Assembly (NCBI GenBank): GCA_016712885.1
Contig: JADJQF010000033.1
Location: forward strand, 310,001-374,000
Reading direction: 5' to 3'
From: Candidatus Flexicrinis proximus
Lineage (GTDB): Bacteria; Chloroflexota; Anaerolineae; Aggregatilineales; Phototrophicaceae
Length of the DNA stretch: 64,000 nucleotides
A program made the translations under genes and the position numbers. The notes under the pieces were generated by a model. The model searched no databases, had not been told where the DNA came from, and saw only the letters and a program-made list of their open reading frames with translations. Below are positions 8,862 to 16,954 of the stretch, one piece after another (positions within the stretch are counted from its first letter, which is position 1; every line of letters starts with the position of its first letter).

Positions 8862-9302
8862 ATGCCTGAGAAGATAAGTCCGTCGGCGCTATTAGCCCCG
8901 CAGGGCAAAGGAACCTATATCCTGATCCTGCGGCTGGCCGCGCCGGCTGCGATCACGGTTGGAAAACTCGGCACGCACCGGTTCGACGCCGGCTGGTACG
9001 TTTATGTCGGCAGCGCGTTCGGCCTCGGCGGCCTGCGCGGCCGTCTGAAGCACCATCTCTCGCCCGTCAGGAAACCTCACTGGCACATCGACTATCTTCG
9101 GAAGTATGCGTCCGTCGAGAGCGTCTGGGCGCTTGCCGGCGAAACCTCGCTCGAACACGTGTGGGCGGCAGCGCTGGCACGCTGGCCGGGGGCAGCCATC
9201 CCCGTGCCGCGCTTCGGCGCCTCCGACTGCGCCTGCCGTTCGCATCTGATCGGTTTCGCCGCCCCGCCGGACCTTTCCGCTCTCGCGCCCCGGCTCGGTT
9301 AA
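8862..9302 (+). CDS. DUF123 / GIY-YIG-like family protein
   Basis: 146-aa protein. The segment GTYILILRL, VGKLGTHRFDAGWYVYVGSAF and LRGRLKHHLS.....HWHIDYL matches the DUF123 family, a GIY-YIG-like fold often annotated as an endonuclease-related domain; the biochemical role is not established. The cysteine pair FGASDCACRSHLIGF near the C-terminus is also typical. Start is uncertain: an in-frame ATG at 8832 overlaps the decayed end of repeat R4, so 8862 was preferred. Confidence 0.8.
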   Translation: MPEKISPSALLAPQGKGTYILILRLAAPAAITVGKLGTHRFDAGWYVYVGSAFGLGGLRGRLKHHLSPVRKPHWHIDYLRKYASVESVWALAGETSLEHVWAAALARWPGAAIPVPRFGASDCACRSHLIGFAAPPDLSALAPRLG

Positions 9303-9430
9303 GTCAGGACACGACAGGCGAAGCCGCTGTACCCTTCTCAAACAGCCTGGTTGACAAGCCAAGTGCGCCCTCAGGTGGTACTCTTGAGTCATTCACACGC
9401 GGCTCGGGTGCAGTCCGAAAGGGAAAGCGC

Positions 9431-11074
9431 ATGGCTACCACACTCAGCAGTTCACCCGCATGGCAGGCACTAACGGCACATCACCGTGAGTTCGCACCCC
9501 TGCATATGCGCGACCTCTTCGCGCAGGACCCCCGGCGCTTCGAGCGTTTCTCGCTGCGGCTGGAGGATGACCTGCTGTTCGATTACTCCAAGAACCGGAT
9601 TACATCCCAGACGATGGCGCTGCTGTTCGATCTGGCGCGGCAGGCCGGCCTCAGCGACCGGATCGCGGCCATGTTCAGCGGGCAGAAGATCAACGTGACG
9701 GAGAACCGCGCCGTGCTGCATACGGCACTGCGCAACCGCTCGAACCGGCCGGTGATGGTCGACGGCGTGGATGTGATGCCAGAGGTCAACCGCGTGCTGG
9801 GCAAAATGCGCGGCTTCAGCGAAGCAGTGCGCTCCGGCGCGTGGCACGGCTATACCGGCCAGCCGATCCGCGACGTGGTCAACATCGGGATCGGCGGCTC
9901 CGACCTGGGGCCGAAGATGGTCACGCTGGCGCTGGCGCATTTCGTGAAGCCCGGCCTGAACTTCCACTTCGTCTCGAACGTCGACGGCACCGATCTGGCG
10001 GAGACGCTTAAGCGCGTGCAGCCGGAGACGACGCTGTTCCTGATCGCCTCCAAGACCTTTACTACTCAGGAGACGATGCTGAACGCCCATTCCGCGCGGC
10101 GCTGGTTCATGACGGCGGCGCAGGACGAGGCGTCCGTGGCGAAGCACTTCGCGGCGATGTCCACCAACACCGCCAAAGTCAGAGAGTTCGGCATCGACCC
10201 GCAGAATATGTTCGAGTTCTGGGACTGGGTTGGCGGGCGCTACTCGCTGTGGTCGGCGATCGGCCTGTCGATTGCGCTGGCGGTGGGGATGGACGGCTTC
10301 GAGCAGCTTCTGGCCGGCGCCCACCGCGTCGACGAGCACTTCCGCAGCGCCCCTCTGGAGCAGAACATCCCGGTCATCATGGCGCTGCTGGGGATCTGGT
10401 ACAACAACTTCTTCGGCGCGGCCACCCAGGCGATCCTGCCCTATGACCAGTATCTCTCGCGCTTCTCGGCGTATTTCCAGCAGGGGGACATGGAGAGCAA
10501 CGGCAAGAGCGTGACGCTTGGCGGCGAACGGGTCGACTACGATACGGGGCCGATCCTGTGGGGCGAGCCGGGCACCAACGGGCAGCACGCGTTTTACCAG
10601 TTGATCCATCAGGGGACGAAGCTGATCCCCTGCGACTTCCTGGCACCCGCGCGCACGCTGAACCCGGTCGGCAGCCACCATCCGGTGCTGCTGGCCAACT
10701 ATTTCGCCCAGACCGAAGCGTTGATGAAGGGCAAGACGGCCGCCGAAGTCCGCGCCGAATTCGCCGCTGCGGGCAATCCCGCGCCGTCCGAAATGCTGGT
10801 CGCGGCCAAGACCTTCGAAGGTAACCGTCCCTCGAATTCCTTCCTGTTCAGCCAGATGACGCCGGAGATGCTGGGTGCTTTGGTGGCGCTCTATGAGCAC
10901 AAGATTTTCACGCAGGGGGTGATCTGGAACGTCAATTCGTTCGATCAGTGGGGCGTGGAACTGGGAAAGCAGCTGGCGAAAGTGATCGAGCCGGAACTCG
11001 ACGGGGATACGCTGGTCACCAGCCACGACGCCTCGACCAACGGCCTGATCAACGCCTACAAGCAAATGCGTTAA
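9431..11074 (+). CDS. pgi: Glucose-6-phosphate isomerase
   Basis: 547 aa, the usual size of the long bacterial Pgi (E. coli 549). It interconverts glucose-6-P and fructose-6-P in the cytoplasm. Signatures seen: IGIGGSDLGPKMV, VGGRYSLWSAIGL (family signature 1), GQHAFYQLIHQGT, and the C-terminal VNSFDQWGVELGK (signature 2). The frame extends upstream to 9161, but that part overlaps the DUF123 gene; the ATG at 9431 has AAAGGGAAAG before it and fits the family N-terminus. It lies near glgA-glgC, so hexose-phosphate flux may be partitioned to glycogen here (inference from position). Confidence 0.97.
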   Translation: MATTLSSSPAWQALTAHHREFAPLHMRDLFAQDPRRFERFSLRLEDDLLFDYSKNRITSQTMALLFDLARQAGLSDRIAAMFSGQKINVTENRAVLHTALRNRSNRPVMVDGVDVMPEVNRVLGKMRGFSEAVRSGAWHGYTGQPIRDVVNIGIGGSDLGPKMVTLALAHFVKPGLNFHFVSNVDGTDLAETLKRVQPETTLFLIASKTFTTQETMLNAHSARRWFMTAAQDEASVAKHFAAMSTNTAKVREFGIDPQNMFEFWDWVGGRYSLWSAIGLSIALAVGMDGFEQLLAGAHRVDEHFRSAPLEQNIPVIMALLGIWYNNFFGAATQAILPYDQYLSRFSAYFQQGDMESNGKSVTLGGERVDYDTGPILWGEPGTNGQHAFYQLIHQGTKLIPCDFLAPARTLNPVGSHHPVLLANYFAQTEALMKGKTAAEVRAEFAAAGNPAPSEMLVAAKTFEGNRPSNSFLFSQMTPEMLGALVALYEHKIFTQGVIWNVNSFDQWGVELGKQLAKVIEPELDGDTLVTSHDASTNGLINAYKQMR

Positions 11075-11100
11075 CGCTTGACCCGCGCAGTATTCGTGGA

Positions 11101-11237
11101 CGTGGAGGCGCCGCCTCCACACCTCCGCCAAAGGGCTCGCGCCCTCTGGACTCCCTTCTCTGCGAAATGAACAGGCACGCCTGTTCATTTCGTCACAGGA
11201 GGTGTACAAGTGCGAACACCTGCCGGGGCTTGCGAAC
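11101..11237 (-). repeat. Five-hairpin repeat R5
   Basis: 26 nt after the pgi stop. H5 GTGGAGGC/GCCTCCAC, H4 AGGGC/GCCCT, H3 at 11162-11192 with arms GCGAAATGAACAGGC and GCCTGTTCATTTCG, H2 partially decayed. Confidence 0.85.
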
Positions 11238-11308
11238 ATCTTGTCTGATCGAAAGTAACATGGCAATATATATTGAAATAATCCTATAACCGTTACACAG
11301 GACGCAAT

Positions 11309-11749
11309 ATGCCTACCAAGCTGGTGACCATAGTCGATGAGCAGGTTGTGTTCTTCCCCACCTGGGGGACGCTGTCTAAGGAAGAACTGAAGCGCTACGA
11401 CCAGGACTACTGGAATGTATTGGAAGCAAGTACCAAGACGTTCGTCCACGGCATCTACGATTATTCCGGGCTGAACGGCCTGCCCCCGCTGCGGGAGCTC
11501 ACCAACCTGCGCGTCGGCAAACACCCCAGGGTAGGCTGGAGCGTGTTTACCGGCGTCCACAACGTGCTGCTGAAGTTCTTCGCGTCGGTAACCGTCCAGT
11601 TTTTCGGCCAGCGCGTCCGTTTTGTCGATACCAACGCCGATGCCTTGAAATTCCTCCAGTCGGTCGACGCCACGCTGCCCGACCTGTCGCGCTTCAACCT
11701 CGATGCGGTCACGGTTGAAACCCGCGCCGTCCACGAAAAGGCCAGTTAG
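11309..11749 (+). CDS. Hypothetical protein (146 aa)
   Basis: No family is recognised. It is a soluble 146-aa protein with a central GKHPRVGWSVFTGVHNVLLKFFASVTVQFFGQRVRFVDT segment and a C-terminal helix-like ALKFLQSVDATLPDL. The alternation and length are loosely reminiscent of STAS/SpoIIAA-like regulators, but no signature supports that. It has its own AT-rich upstream region and is followed by repeat R6 and a terminator, so it is probably monocistronic. Confidence 0.75.
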   Translation: MPTKLVTIVDEQVVFFPTWGTLSKEELKRYDQDYWNVLEASTKTFVHGIYDYSGLNGLPPLRELTNLRVGKHPRVGWSVFTGVHNVLLKFFASVTVQFFGQRVRFVDTNADALKFLQSVDATLPDLSRFNLDAVTVETRAVHEKAS

Positions 11750-11754
11750 CGGCT

Positions 11755-11822
11755 GTTATGCAGAGTGTTTGTGGGGGCGCTGCCTCCACGCCTCCGCGAG
11801 GGACGCAAGTCCCTCGACCCCT
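11755..11822 (-). repeat. Partial five-hairpin repeat R6 (H5-H4 only)
   Basis: GTTATG end, H5 (GGGGGCGCTGCCTCC) and H4 (GAGGG/CCCTC) are kept. H3, H2 and H1 are absent; unrelated sequence and a terminator follow. Confidence 0.75.
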
Positions 11823-11842
11823 GGTCGTTGCACATGAATCAC

Positions 11843-11883
11843 ACGCCCCCGCGATCAGGGTTCCGCGGGGGCGTTCGTTTGCG
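11843..11883 (+). terminator. Rho-independent terminator
   Basis: Perfect 11-bp stem ACGCCCCCGCG/CGCGGGGGCGT with a 10-nt loop, followed by TCGTTTGCG. It lies between the 11309 gene and the convergent glgC. Confidence 0.65.
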
Positions 11884-11908
11884 TATGGGGTATGCGGTGG
11901 GCGAAGCT

Positions 11909-13168
11909 TTACTTCTTCTTGTGGCCGATGTTGGTGCCCGGCGGGATGACCTTGTCTGGGAAGGCGGCGAAATAATCCGGGCTGAGGTCTGTGCCGAGCA
12001 CGACGCTGTGGCCGACCGTATAGCCAGCCGGCACGTTGGTGTTCTTGCCGACGCAGGTGATGCCCAGCTCGCCCATTTCCGGGATGCTGCCGACACGCGC
12101 GCCTTTGCCGATGACGACGATCTTGTCGAGGATACAACGCTCGACGACCGCGCCGGCTTCGATATACGCGTCGTTCAGGACGACCGAGTCGCGCACGACC
12201 GCGCCGGGTCCGACCACCACGCCCGGCGAGAGGACCGACCGCTCGACCAGCGCGCCCTCGTGGATCGTCGAACCGTCGGTGATCAGGCTGTCGCGGATTT
12301 GCGCGCCATTATGGATGCGGACCGGCGGCCGTTCTTCCGAGCGGGTGTGGATCACCCACGTCCGGTCGTTGAGGTTCAGCGATGGCGGGTTCTCCAGCAG
12401 GTCCATGTGGGCTTCCCAGTAGCTGTCGATCGTCCCGACGTCGATCCAGTAGCCGCCGTACGGATAGGCGTACACCGACAGCCCTTCCTTGATCATCTTC
12501 GGAATGATGTTGCGGCCAAAGTCCTTGTCGCTGTTCGGGTCCTCGTGGTCTTCCTTGAGCATGCGCTCAAGCACATCGTAATTGAAGACGTATACACCCA
12601 TGCTGGCGAGCGTGCTGGGCGGGTTCGCCGGCTTCTCGACAAAATCGGTCACGCGGTTCTCTTCGTCCACCGCGCAGATACCAAAGCGTGAGCCTTCGTC
12701 CAGCGGCACGTGGATGGTCGCCATAGTCAGGTCGGCACCCTTGCTGCGGTGATACTGGATGAACAGGTCGTAGTCCATCTGGTAGATGTGGTCGCCGGAC
12801 AGGATGATGACGTGTTCGGGGCGTCCCTGGCGCACAAAACTCAGGTTCTGGGTGACAGCGTCGGCGGTTCCCGCGTACCAGTCGGTGTCGAAGCGTCCCT
12901 TATACGGCGAGAGCATCTGAACGCCGCCGCTGAACGAGCGGTCAAGGTCCCACGGGCGGCCGCGCGCGATGTGATCGTGCAGGCTGTGGGGCCGGTACTG
13001 GGTCAGGATCACCACGTCGAAAATGTTGCTGTTGACGCAGTTGCTCAGCGTGAAATCGATGATGCGGTACTTGCCGCCGAACGGGACCGCCGGTTTTGCC
13101 CGTTTGGCGGTCAGGGTTGCCAGCCGCGTGCCTTCGCCGCCTGCAAGGATGATTGCTTTTACTCTCAC
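11909..13168 (-). CDS. glgC: Glucose-1-phosphate adenylyltransferase
   Basis: 419-aa ADP-glucose pyrophosphorylase, first committed step of glycogen synthesis (glucose-1-P + ATP to ADP-glucose). Motifs: N-terminal AGGEGTRLATLTAKRAKPAVPFGG nucleotide-binding loop, YRIIDFTLSNC, GTADAVTQN, VTDFVEKP, and a C-terminal left-handed beta-helix with hexapeptide-like repeats (about 290-410). GTG start preceded by GGAGG at 6 nt. It lies 160 nt downstream of glgA on the same strand, and the two probably form a glgAC operon. Allosteric specificity cannot be read from the sequence. Confidence 0.96.
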   Translation of the reverse strand: MRVKAIILAGGEGTRLATLTAKRAKPAVPFGGKYRIIDFTLSNCVNSNIFDVVILTQYRPHSLHDHIARGRPWDLDRSFSGGVQMLSPYKGRFDTDWYAGTADAVTQNLSFVRQGRPEHVIILSGDHIYQMDYDLFIQYHRSKGADLTMATIHVPLDEGSRFGICAVDEENRVTDFVEKPANPPSTLASMGVYVFNYDVLERMLKEDHEDPNSDKDFGRNIIPKMIKEGLSVYAYPYGGYWIDVGTIDSYWEAHMDLLENPPSLNLNDRTWVIHTRSEERPPVRIHNGAQIRDSLITDGSTIHEGALVERSVLSPGVVVGPGAVVRDSVVLNDAYIEAGAVVERCILDKIVVIGKGARVGSIPEMGELGITCVGKNTNVPAGYTVGHSVVLGTDLSPDYFAAFPDKVIPPGTNIGHKKK

Positions 13169-13328
13169 AATGAACCTCCGGAATCAGTCTAGTCCCCTCG
13201 TCACTTTCGTTCCCCGTTGCGAGGGAGGGATGGACGTCTCGTACGGGGTATACGGCAGCGCATTTCTTTGAATAAGTGTGCTTCTTCCCTCCACCCGCGC
13301 TGCGCGGATGGCCGGAATGGATCGCCTT

Positions 13329-14786
13329 CTATGTGTGCCGTGCCTTTGCTTCGTCGTACAAATCCGAATACTGCCGGGCGCTGACGTCCCAACTGAAATC
13401 GACCTGCATCGCCCGCTGCATCATGCGGCTCCATGCCTCTGGACGGTTGTGATAGGTTTCCACCGCCCAACGTACCGTATTGTACAGCGCGTACGGCTGT
13501 GCCCACAAAAACGTAAAACCCGTCCCATAGTCGGCGGCGGCGTTGTCGTAATTCTGCACGGTATCGGCCAATCCGCCCGTCTCGCGCACGACCGGCAGGC
13601 TGCCGTAATGCATCGCCAGCATCTGCGAGGTGCCGCAGGGCTCGAAATGCGAGGGCATCAGGAACATGTCCGTCCCCGCGTAAATCTGGTGGGCGAGGTC
13701 TTCGGCGAAGGCGTTTTCGAAGCGGCATTTCTCCGGGAACATGCTCGCCAGCCGCCACAAGCCGTACTCGAACTGGTCTTCGCCGCTGCCCAGCGCGACG
13801 AACTGGATATCGTGAAGCTGGAGCGCGCCTTCCATCGCCGGCAGCAGCAGGTCGATGCCTTTCTGCCCGCTCAGGCGGCTGACCAGACCGAGTACCGGCA
13901 CGTCGGGCCGCTCCGGCAGCCCCAGCCGTTTCTGCAGCGCAGTTTTATTGGCGGCGCGGTGTATCTCCCACGTATCGGCGTCGAAATGGCTGGCGATCAT
14001 CGGGTCGGTGGCCGGGTTCCAGTAGTCCATGTCGATGCCGTTGAGGATGCCGCGCATATCCGTCCCGCGCGCGCGCACCAGCCCTTCGAGGCCGTAGCCG
14101 TTTTCCGGGTACTGGATTTCGACGGCGTAGCGCGGGCTGACAGTCGTCACAAAATCGGCGTAATTCACGCCGATCGCCATCAGGTTATTGTCCTTGCTGC
14201 CGTTCCACAGCCGGGGATCCATGCGCGGCGCGATACCCTGCTCGTAGAGGAACGGCCCGGCGTAGTCGCCCTGGTAGCCGATGTTGTGGATGGTCAGCAG
14301 CGAGCCGATGTGCTGCCATTCCTGCTGCCAGCGGCTGGATTCGAGCAGGAACGGCACCAGCCCGGTATGCCAGTCGTGGGCGTGGAAGATGTCGGCCTCC
14401 CACTTCAGCCGGGTTCTCAGTTCATGGGCCACGGCCTGCACGACCTTGCTGAAGAAGATCATGCGCGGATAGTCCTGCGACAGATCCTGATAGACGCCGC
14501 GCTCCTGCCCGATATACGGCCACGACTGCACGAAATAGATCGGCACGCCCTGATGCTCGGTGGTGAACAGTTTCACCAGGCTGGTGCCGGTGTTATGCGT
14601 GAAGTTGAACTCGAACAGCGGGCGGATGTTGTACTTGGCATGGGAGATAAAGCCGGCGCCGGGCATCAGGACGCGCGCGTCGATGCCGAGCTTGCGAAGT
14701 GCCGCGGGGAGCGACCCCACCACGTCGGCCATGCCGCCTGCCTTGGCAAACGGTGCGGCTTCCACGCTGGTAAACAAGACGTTCAC
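13329..14786 (-). CDS. glgA: Glycogen synthase (GT5)
   Basis: 485-aa ADP-glucose:alpha-1,4-glucan glucosyltransferase. The N-terminus has the KAGGM variant of the ADP-glucose-binding KxGG motif within EAAPFAKAGGMADVVGSLP. The C-terminal lobe has LVSRLSGQKGIDLL and HFEPCGTSQMLAMHYGSLPVVRETGGLADTV, typical of GT5. GTG start with GGGAGGG 7 nt upstream. It is transcribed ahead of glgC, whose product it uses. No branching enzyme (glgB) is in the window. Confidence 0.96.
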   Translation of the reverse strand: MNVLFTSVEAAPFAKAGGMADVVGSLPAALRKLGIDARVLMPGAGFISHAKYNIRPLFEFNFTHNTGTSLVKLFTTEHQGVPIYFVQSWPYIGQERGVYQDLSQDYPRMIFFSKVVQAVAHELRTRLKWEADIFHAHDWHTGLVPFLLESSRWQQEWQHIGSLLTIHNIGYQGDYAGPFLYEQGIAPRMDPRLWNGSKDNNLMAIGVNYADFVTTVSPRYAVEIQYPENGYGLEGLVRARGTDMRGILNGIDMDYWNPATDPMIASHFDADTWEIHRAANKTALQKRLGLPERPDVPVLGLVSRLSGQKGIDLLLPAMEGALQLHDIQFVALGSGEDQFEYGLWRLASMFPEKCRFENAFAEDLAHQIYAGTDMFLMPSHFEPCGTSQMLAMHYGSLPVVRETGGLADTVQNYDNAAADYGTGFTFLWAQPYALYNTVRWAVETYHNRPEAWSRMMQRAMQVDFSWDVSARQYSDLYDEAKARHT

Positions 14787-14990
14787 GGCACGCCCTCCCG
14801 CTTCAATAAGTAACAGGGGAGATTGTAACGCGCCGCCGGGGAGAAATAAAACGCCGGTGGAATGCAGGCTTCCGGGTGGGCCGCGAATGCTCCAATTGTC
14901 AGCGCCGTGTCAAAGAGACTCAACGGTTGCGGGTGATTTTTGACGCTACCATCGGGCTATGAGATTCGTTGAGCTTCGTGGATACCCCTG

Positions 14991-16679
14991 ATGTTGAGAC
15001 CCATATCCGTGTTCAAACGCACATTCGCCCTCGGCCTGTTTGTGATGGGCGCGGCGCTGACCCTGGCGCAGCCGGCCCCTGATGCACCCTCGCCGCTCCG
15101 CGAGGGCTACGTGCTGGTCGACGATATCGCGCTGCCCATCGCGGTCGCCGAAGGCCGCGCCACCCACCAGTACGCCTCGTGGCCCAACGGCAAAGTGCCG
15201 TATGCCTTCGAGCCGTACATCACCAGCACCAACCGCGCCCGGATGCGCGCCGCCATGGATGAATGGGAAGCGGTGGCCGGACTGACCTTCATCCCGCGGA
15301 CGACACAACCCAACTACCTGATGATCGGCGAGTACGGCGGCAACTGGTCGTATATCGGCATGATCGGTGGCGCGCAAAAGTTGAGCATGAGCCAGTGGAG
15401 CTACCACTATGTGATCATGCATGAGCTGGCGCACGCGATGGGCTTCTGGCACGAGCAGAGCCGACCCGACCGCGACACGTATGTCACGATCATGACGGCC
15501 AACATTCAGGCCGGCATGGAGAACAACTTCTCGATCCACACCGGCGCGCTGACCACTGGCCCCTACGACTTCGACTCGGTCATGCACTACGGCCAGAACA
15601 CCTTCAGCAACGGCAGCGGGCCGACCATCGTCGCCAAGCCGGGCTACACCCAGTATCAGAATACGATGGGCCAGCACAATCATCTGAGCGTGCAGGATAA
15701 GGCGGGTATGCGCCGCCTGTACCCGCCGAAGAACTCGCCGCTGGATGGCGACACGCACAAGAAGGCGTTTGTCATCCCCGCCGCGCAGGTCGACTACTCG
15801 CACAGCATCGACACCAGTCCGTTTTCGACGACGACGAAAGAGCCATCCCCGACCTGTACGACCCCGGCCGGGGCGACGGTGTGGTACGCGCTGACCCCCA
15901 CCAGCGACCGTGTCGTGACCATCGAGTCGAGCGGCTTCGATACCATTCTCGCTGTCTATAGCGGCACACCGGGAAGCTGGCATCAGCACGCCTGCGCCGA
16001 CAGCGCCGGTTCGGGCGGCACGGAAAGCGCTACCGTAAGCCTCAAAGCCGGGGTGAAGCACTACATCGTGGTCGGCGGCAAAAACTGGGCGCTTGGCACG
16101 CTGCAGTTGAATGTCCACAGCGAGCGCAATCTGGTGCGCGATGGCGACTTCGAATGGGGTTTGTCTTCGTGGAACAAAGTCAGCGTGCCCTCAAACAAGG
16201 CCAACGATAAGATCTTGTGCAGCGCCCCGGTCAAGCCCGCGGTCGGCAGCACGTGCGCGTTCCAGTTCAAGGGTGGCGCTGGCGAAGGTTCCAGCCTCAC
16301 GCAGACGATCAAGGCCAACGCGCTGGCAGGCTGGACGTTTACGGCCGGCCAGACCTATACCCTGAGCATGAGCGTTGCCAGCGACAGCGCCGCCAGCGCC
16401 GTCAACCTGACCGCCCTCGTCACCTATCACAACGGCTCGACCCAGTCGTTTTTCGTCGCGGCCAACGGCCTGTTTGCGGCCCATACGCAAGTCTCCGCGG
16501 CCGTCGCGCTGGACCGCAGCGATGTGAAGAAGATCAAACTGACGCTCACCAACACGTCACTCAGCGGCAAGACCTGGGTGGATAACGTGCGGCTGCGCGG
16601 GCCGGCGGGTTCGCCGCTGCGCGCGGACGCTGTACTGCCGCCGCCCGCGGCACCCGCCGAGTTTCGCGGCACGAACTAG
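14991..16679 (+). CDS. Secreted astacin-like (M12A) metallopeptidase with shared C-terminal domain
   Basis: 562 aa. Signal peptide about 1-27. The astacin zinc motif HELAHAMGFWHEQSRPDRD starts at residue 144 (His144, His148, His154 ligands; Glu145 catalytic), followed by the Met-turn SVMHYG whose Tyr is the usual fifth ligand. About residues 255-378 form a PPC-like beta domain (SGFDTILAVYSG). Residues 380-562 are the C-terminal domain shared with the 2648, 5385 and 7194 proteins; the tail VLPPPAAPAEFRGTN closely matches that of the 2648 protein. Short propeptide region about 28-50. Likely an extracellular protease. The ribosome-binding site is weak. Confidence 0.92.
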   Translation: MLRPISVFKRTFALGLFVMGAALTLAQPAPDAPSPLREGYVLVDDIALPIAVAEGRATHQYASWPNGKVPYAFEPYITSTNRARMRAAMDEWEAVAGLTFIPRTTQPNYLMIGEYGGNWSYIGMIGGAQKLSMSQWSYHYVIMHELAHAMGFWHEQSRPDRDTYVTIMTANIQAGMENNFSIHTGALTTGPYDFDSVMHYGQNTFSNGSGPTIVAKPGYTQYQNTMGQHNHLSVQDKAGMRRLYPPKNSPLDGDTHKKAFVIPAAQVDYSHSIDTSPFSTTTKEPSPTCTTPAGATVWYALTPTSDRVVTIESSGFDTILAVYSGTPGSWHQHACADSAGSGGTESATVSLKAGVKHYIVVGGKNWALGTLQLNVHSERNLVRDGDFEWGLSSWNKVSVPSNKANDKILCSAPVKPAVGSTCAFQFKGGAGEGSSLTQTIKANALAGWTFTAGQTYTLSMSVASDSAASAVNLTALVTYHNGSTQSFFVAANGLFAAHTQVSAAVALDRSDVKKIKLTLTNTSLSGKTWVDNVRLRGPAGSPLRADAVLPPPAAPAEFRGTN

Positions 16680-16688
16680 GTAACGTCA

Positions 16689-16863
16689 GTTATGGATAGT
16701 TTTTCGGGGTTTCACCCCGAACCCCAGCAGGAGATTGCTCTCCTGCACCTCTCACAGGGCGATTTTGAGCGGCAAAGCCGCTCAAAATCGCAGATGCGGG
16801 AGGTTCGGAGGGTGTTAGCCCTCCGGCGGAGGTATGGAGGCAGCGCCTCCACCGCGCTATCCA
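16689..16863 (+). repeat. Five-hairpin repeat R7 (best-preserved copy)
   Basis: All five hairpins: H1 CGGGG/CCCCG, H2 GCAGGAG/CTCCTGC, H3 at 16759-16791 with perfect 15-bp arms GCGATTTTGAGCGGC and GCCGCTCAAAATCGC around AAA, H4 GGAGGG/CCCTCC, H5 TGGAGGC/GCCTCCA. Left end GTTATGGATAG; the right end CTATCCA is a partial inverted copy of it. Starts 10 nt after the protease stop. Confidence 0.92.
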
Positions 16864-16954
16864 CAATTCAGGGTATAGTAGGATCATTCTGCATCCAGCG
16901 CCGCGCGCCGGAGCGTAGAGTGAATGTGTCCAACAACCCGTGGAAGCTGTACCG

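Noticed and set aside
16689..16863. Repeats as integron attC sites or CRISPR repeats
   Set aside because: No integrase core sites, no regular spacing or spacers, and both orientations next to unrelated genes.
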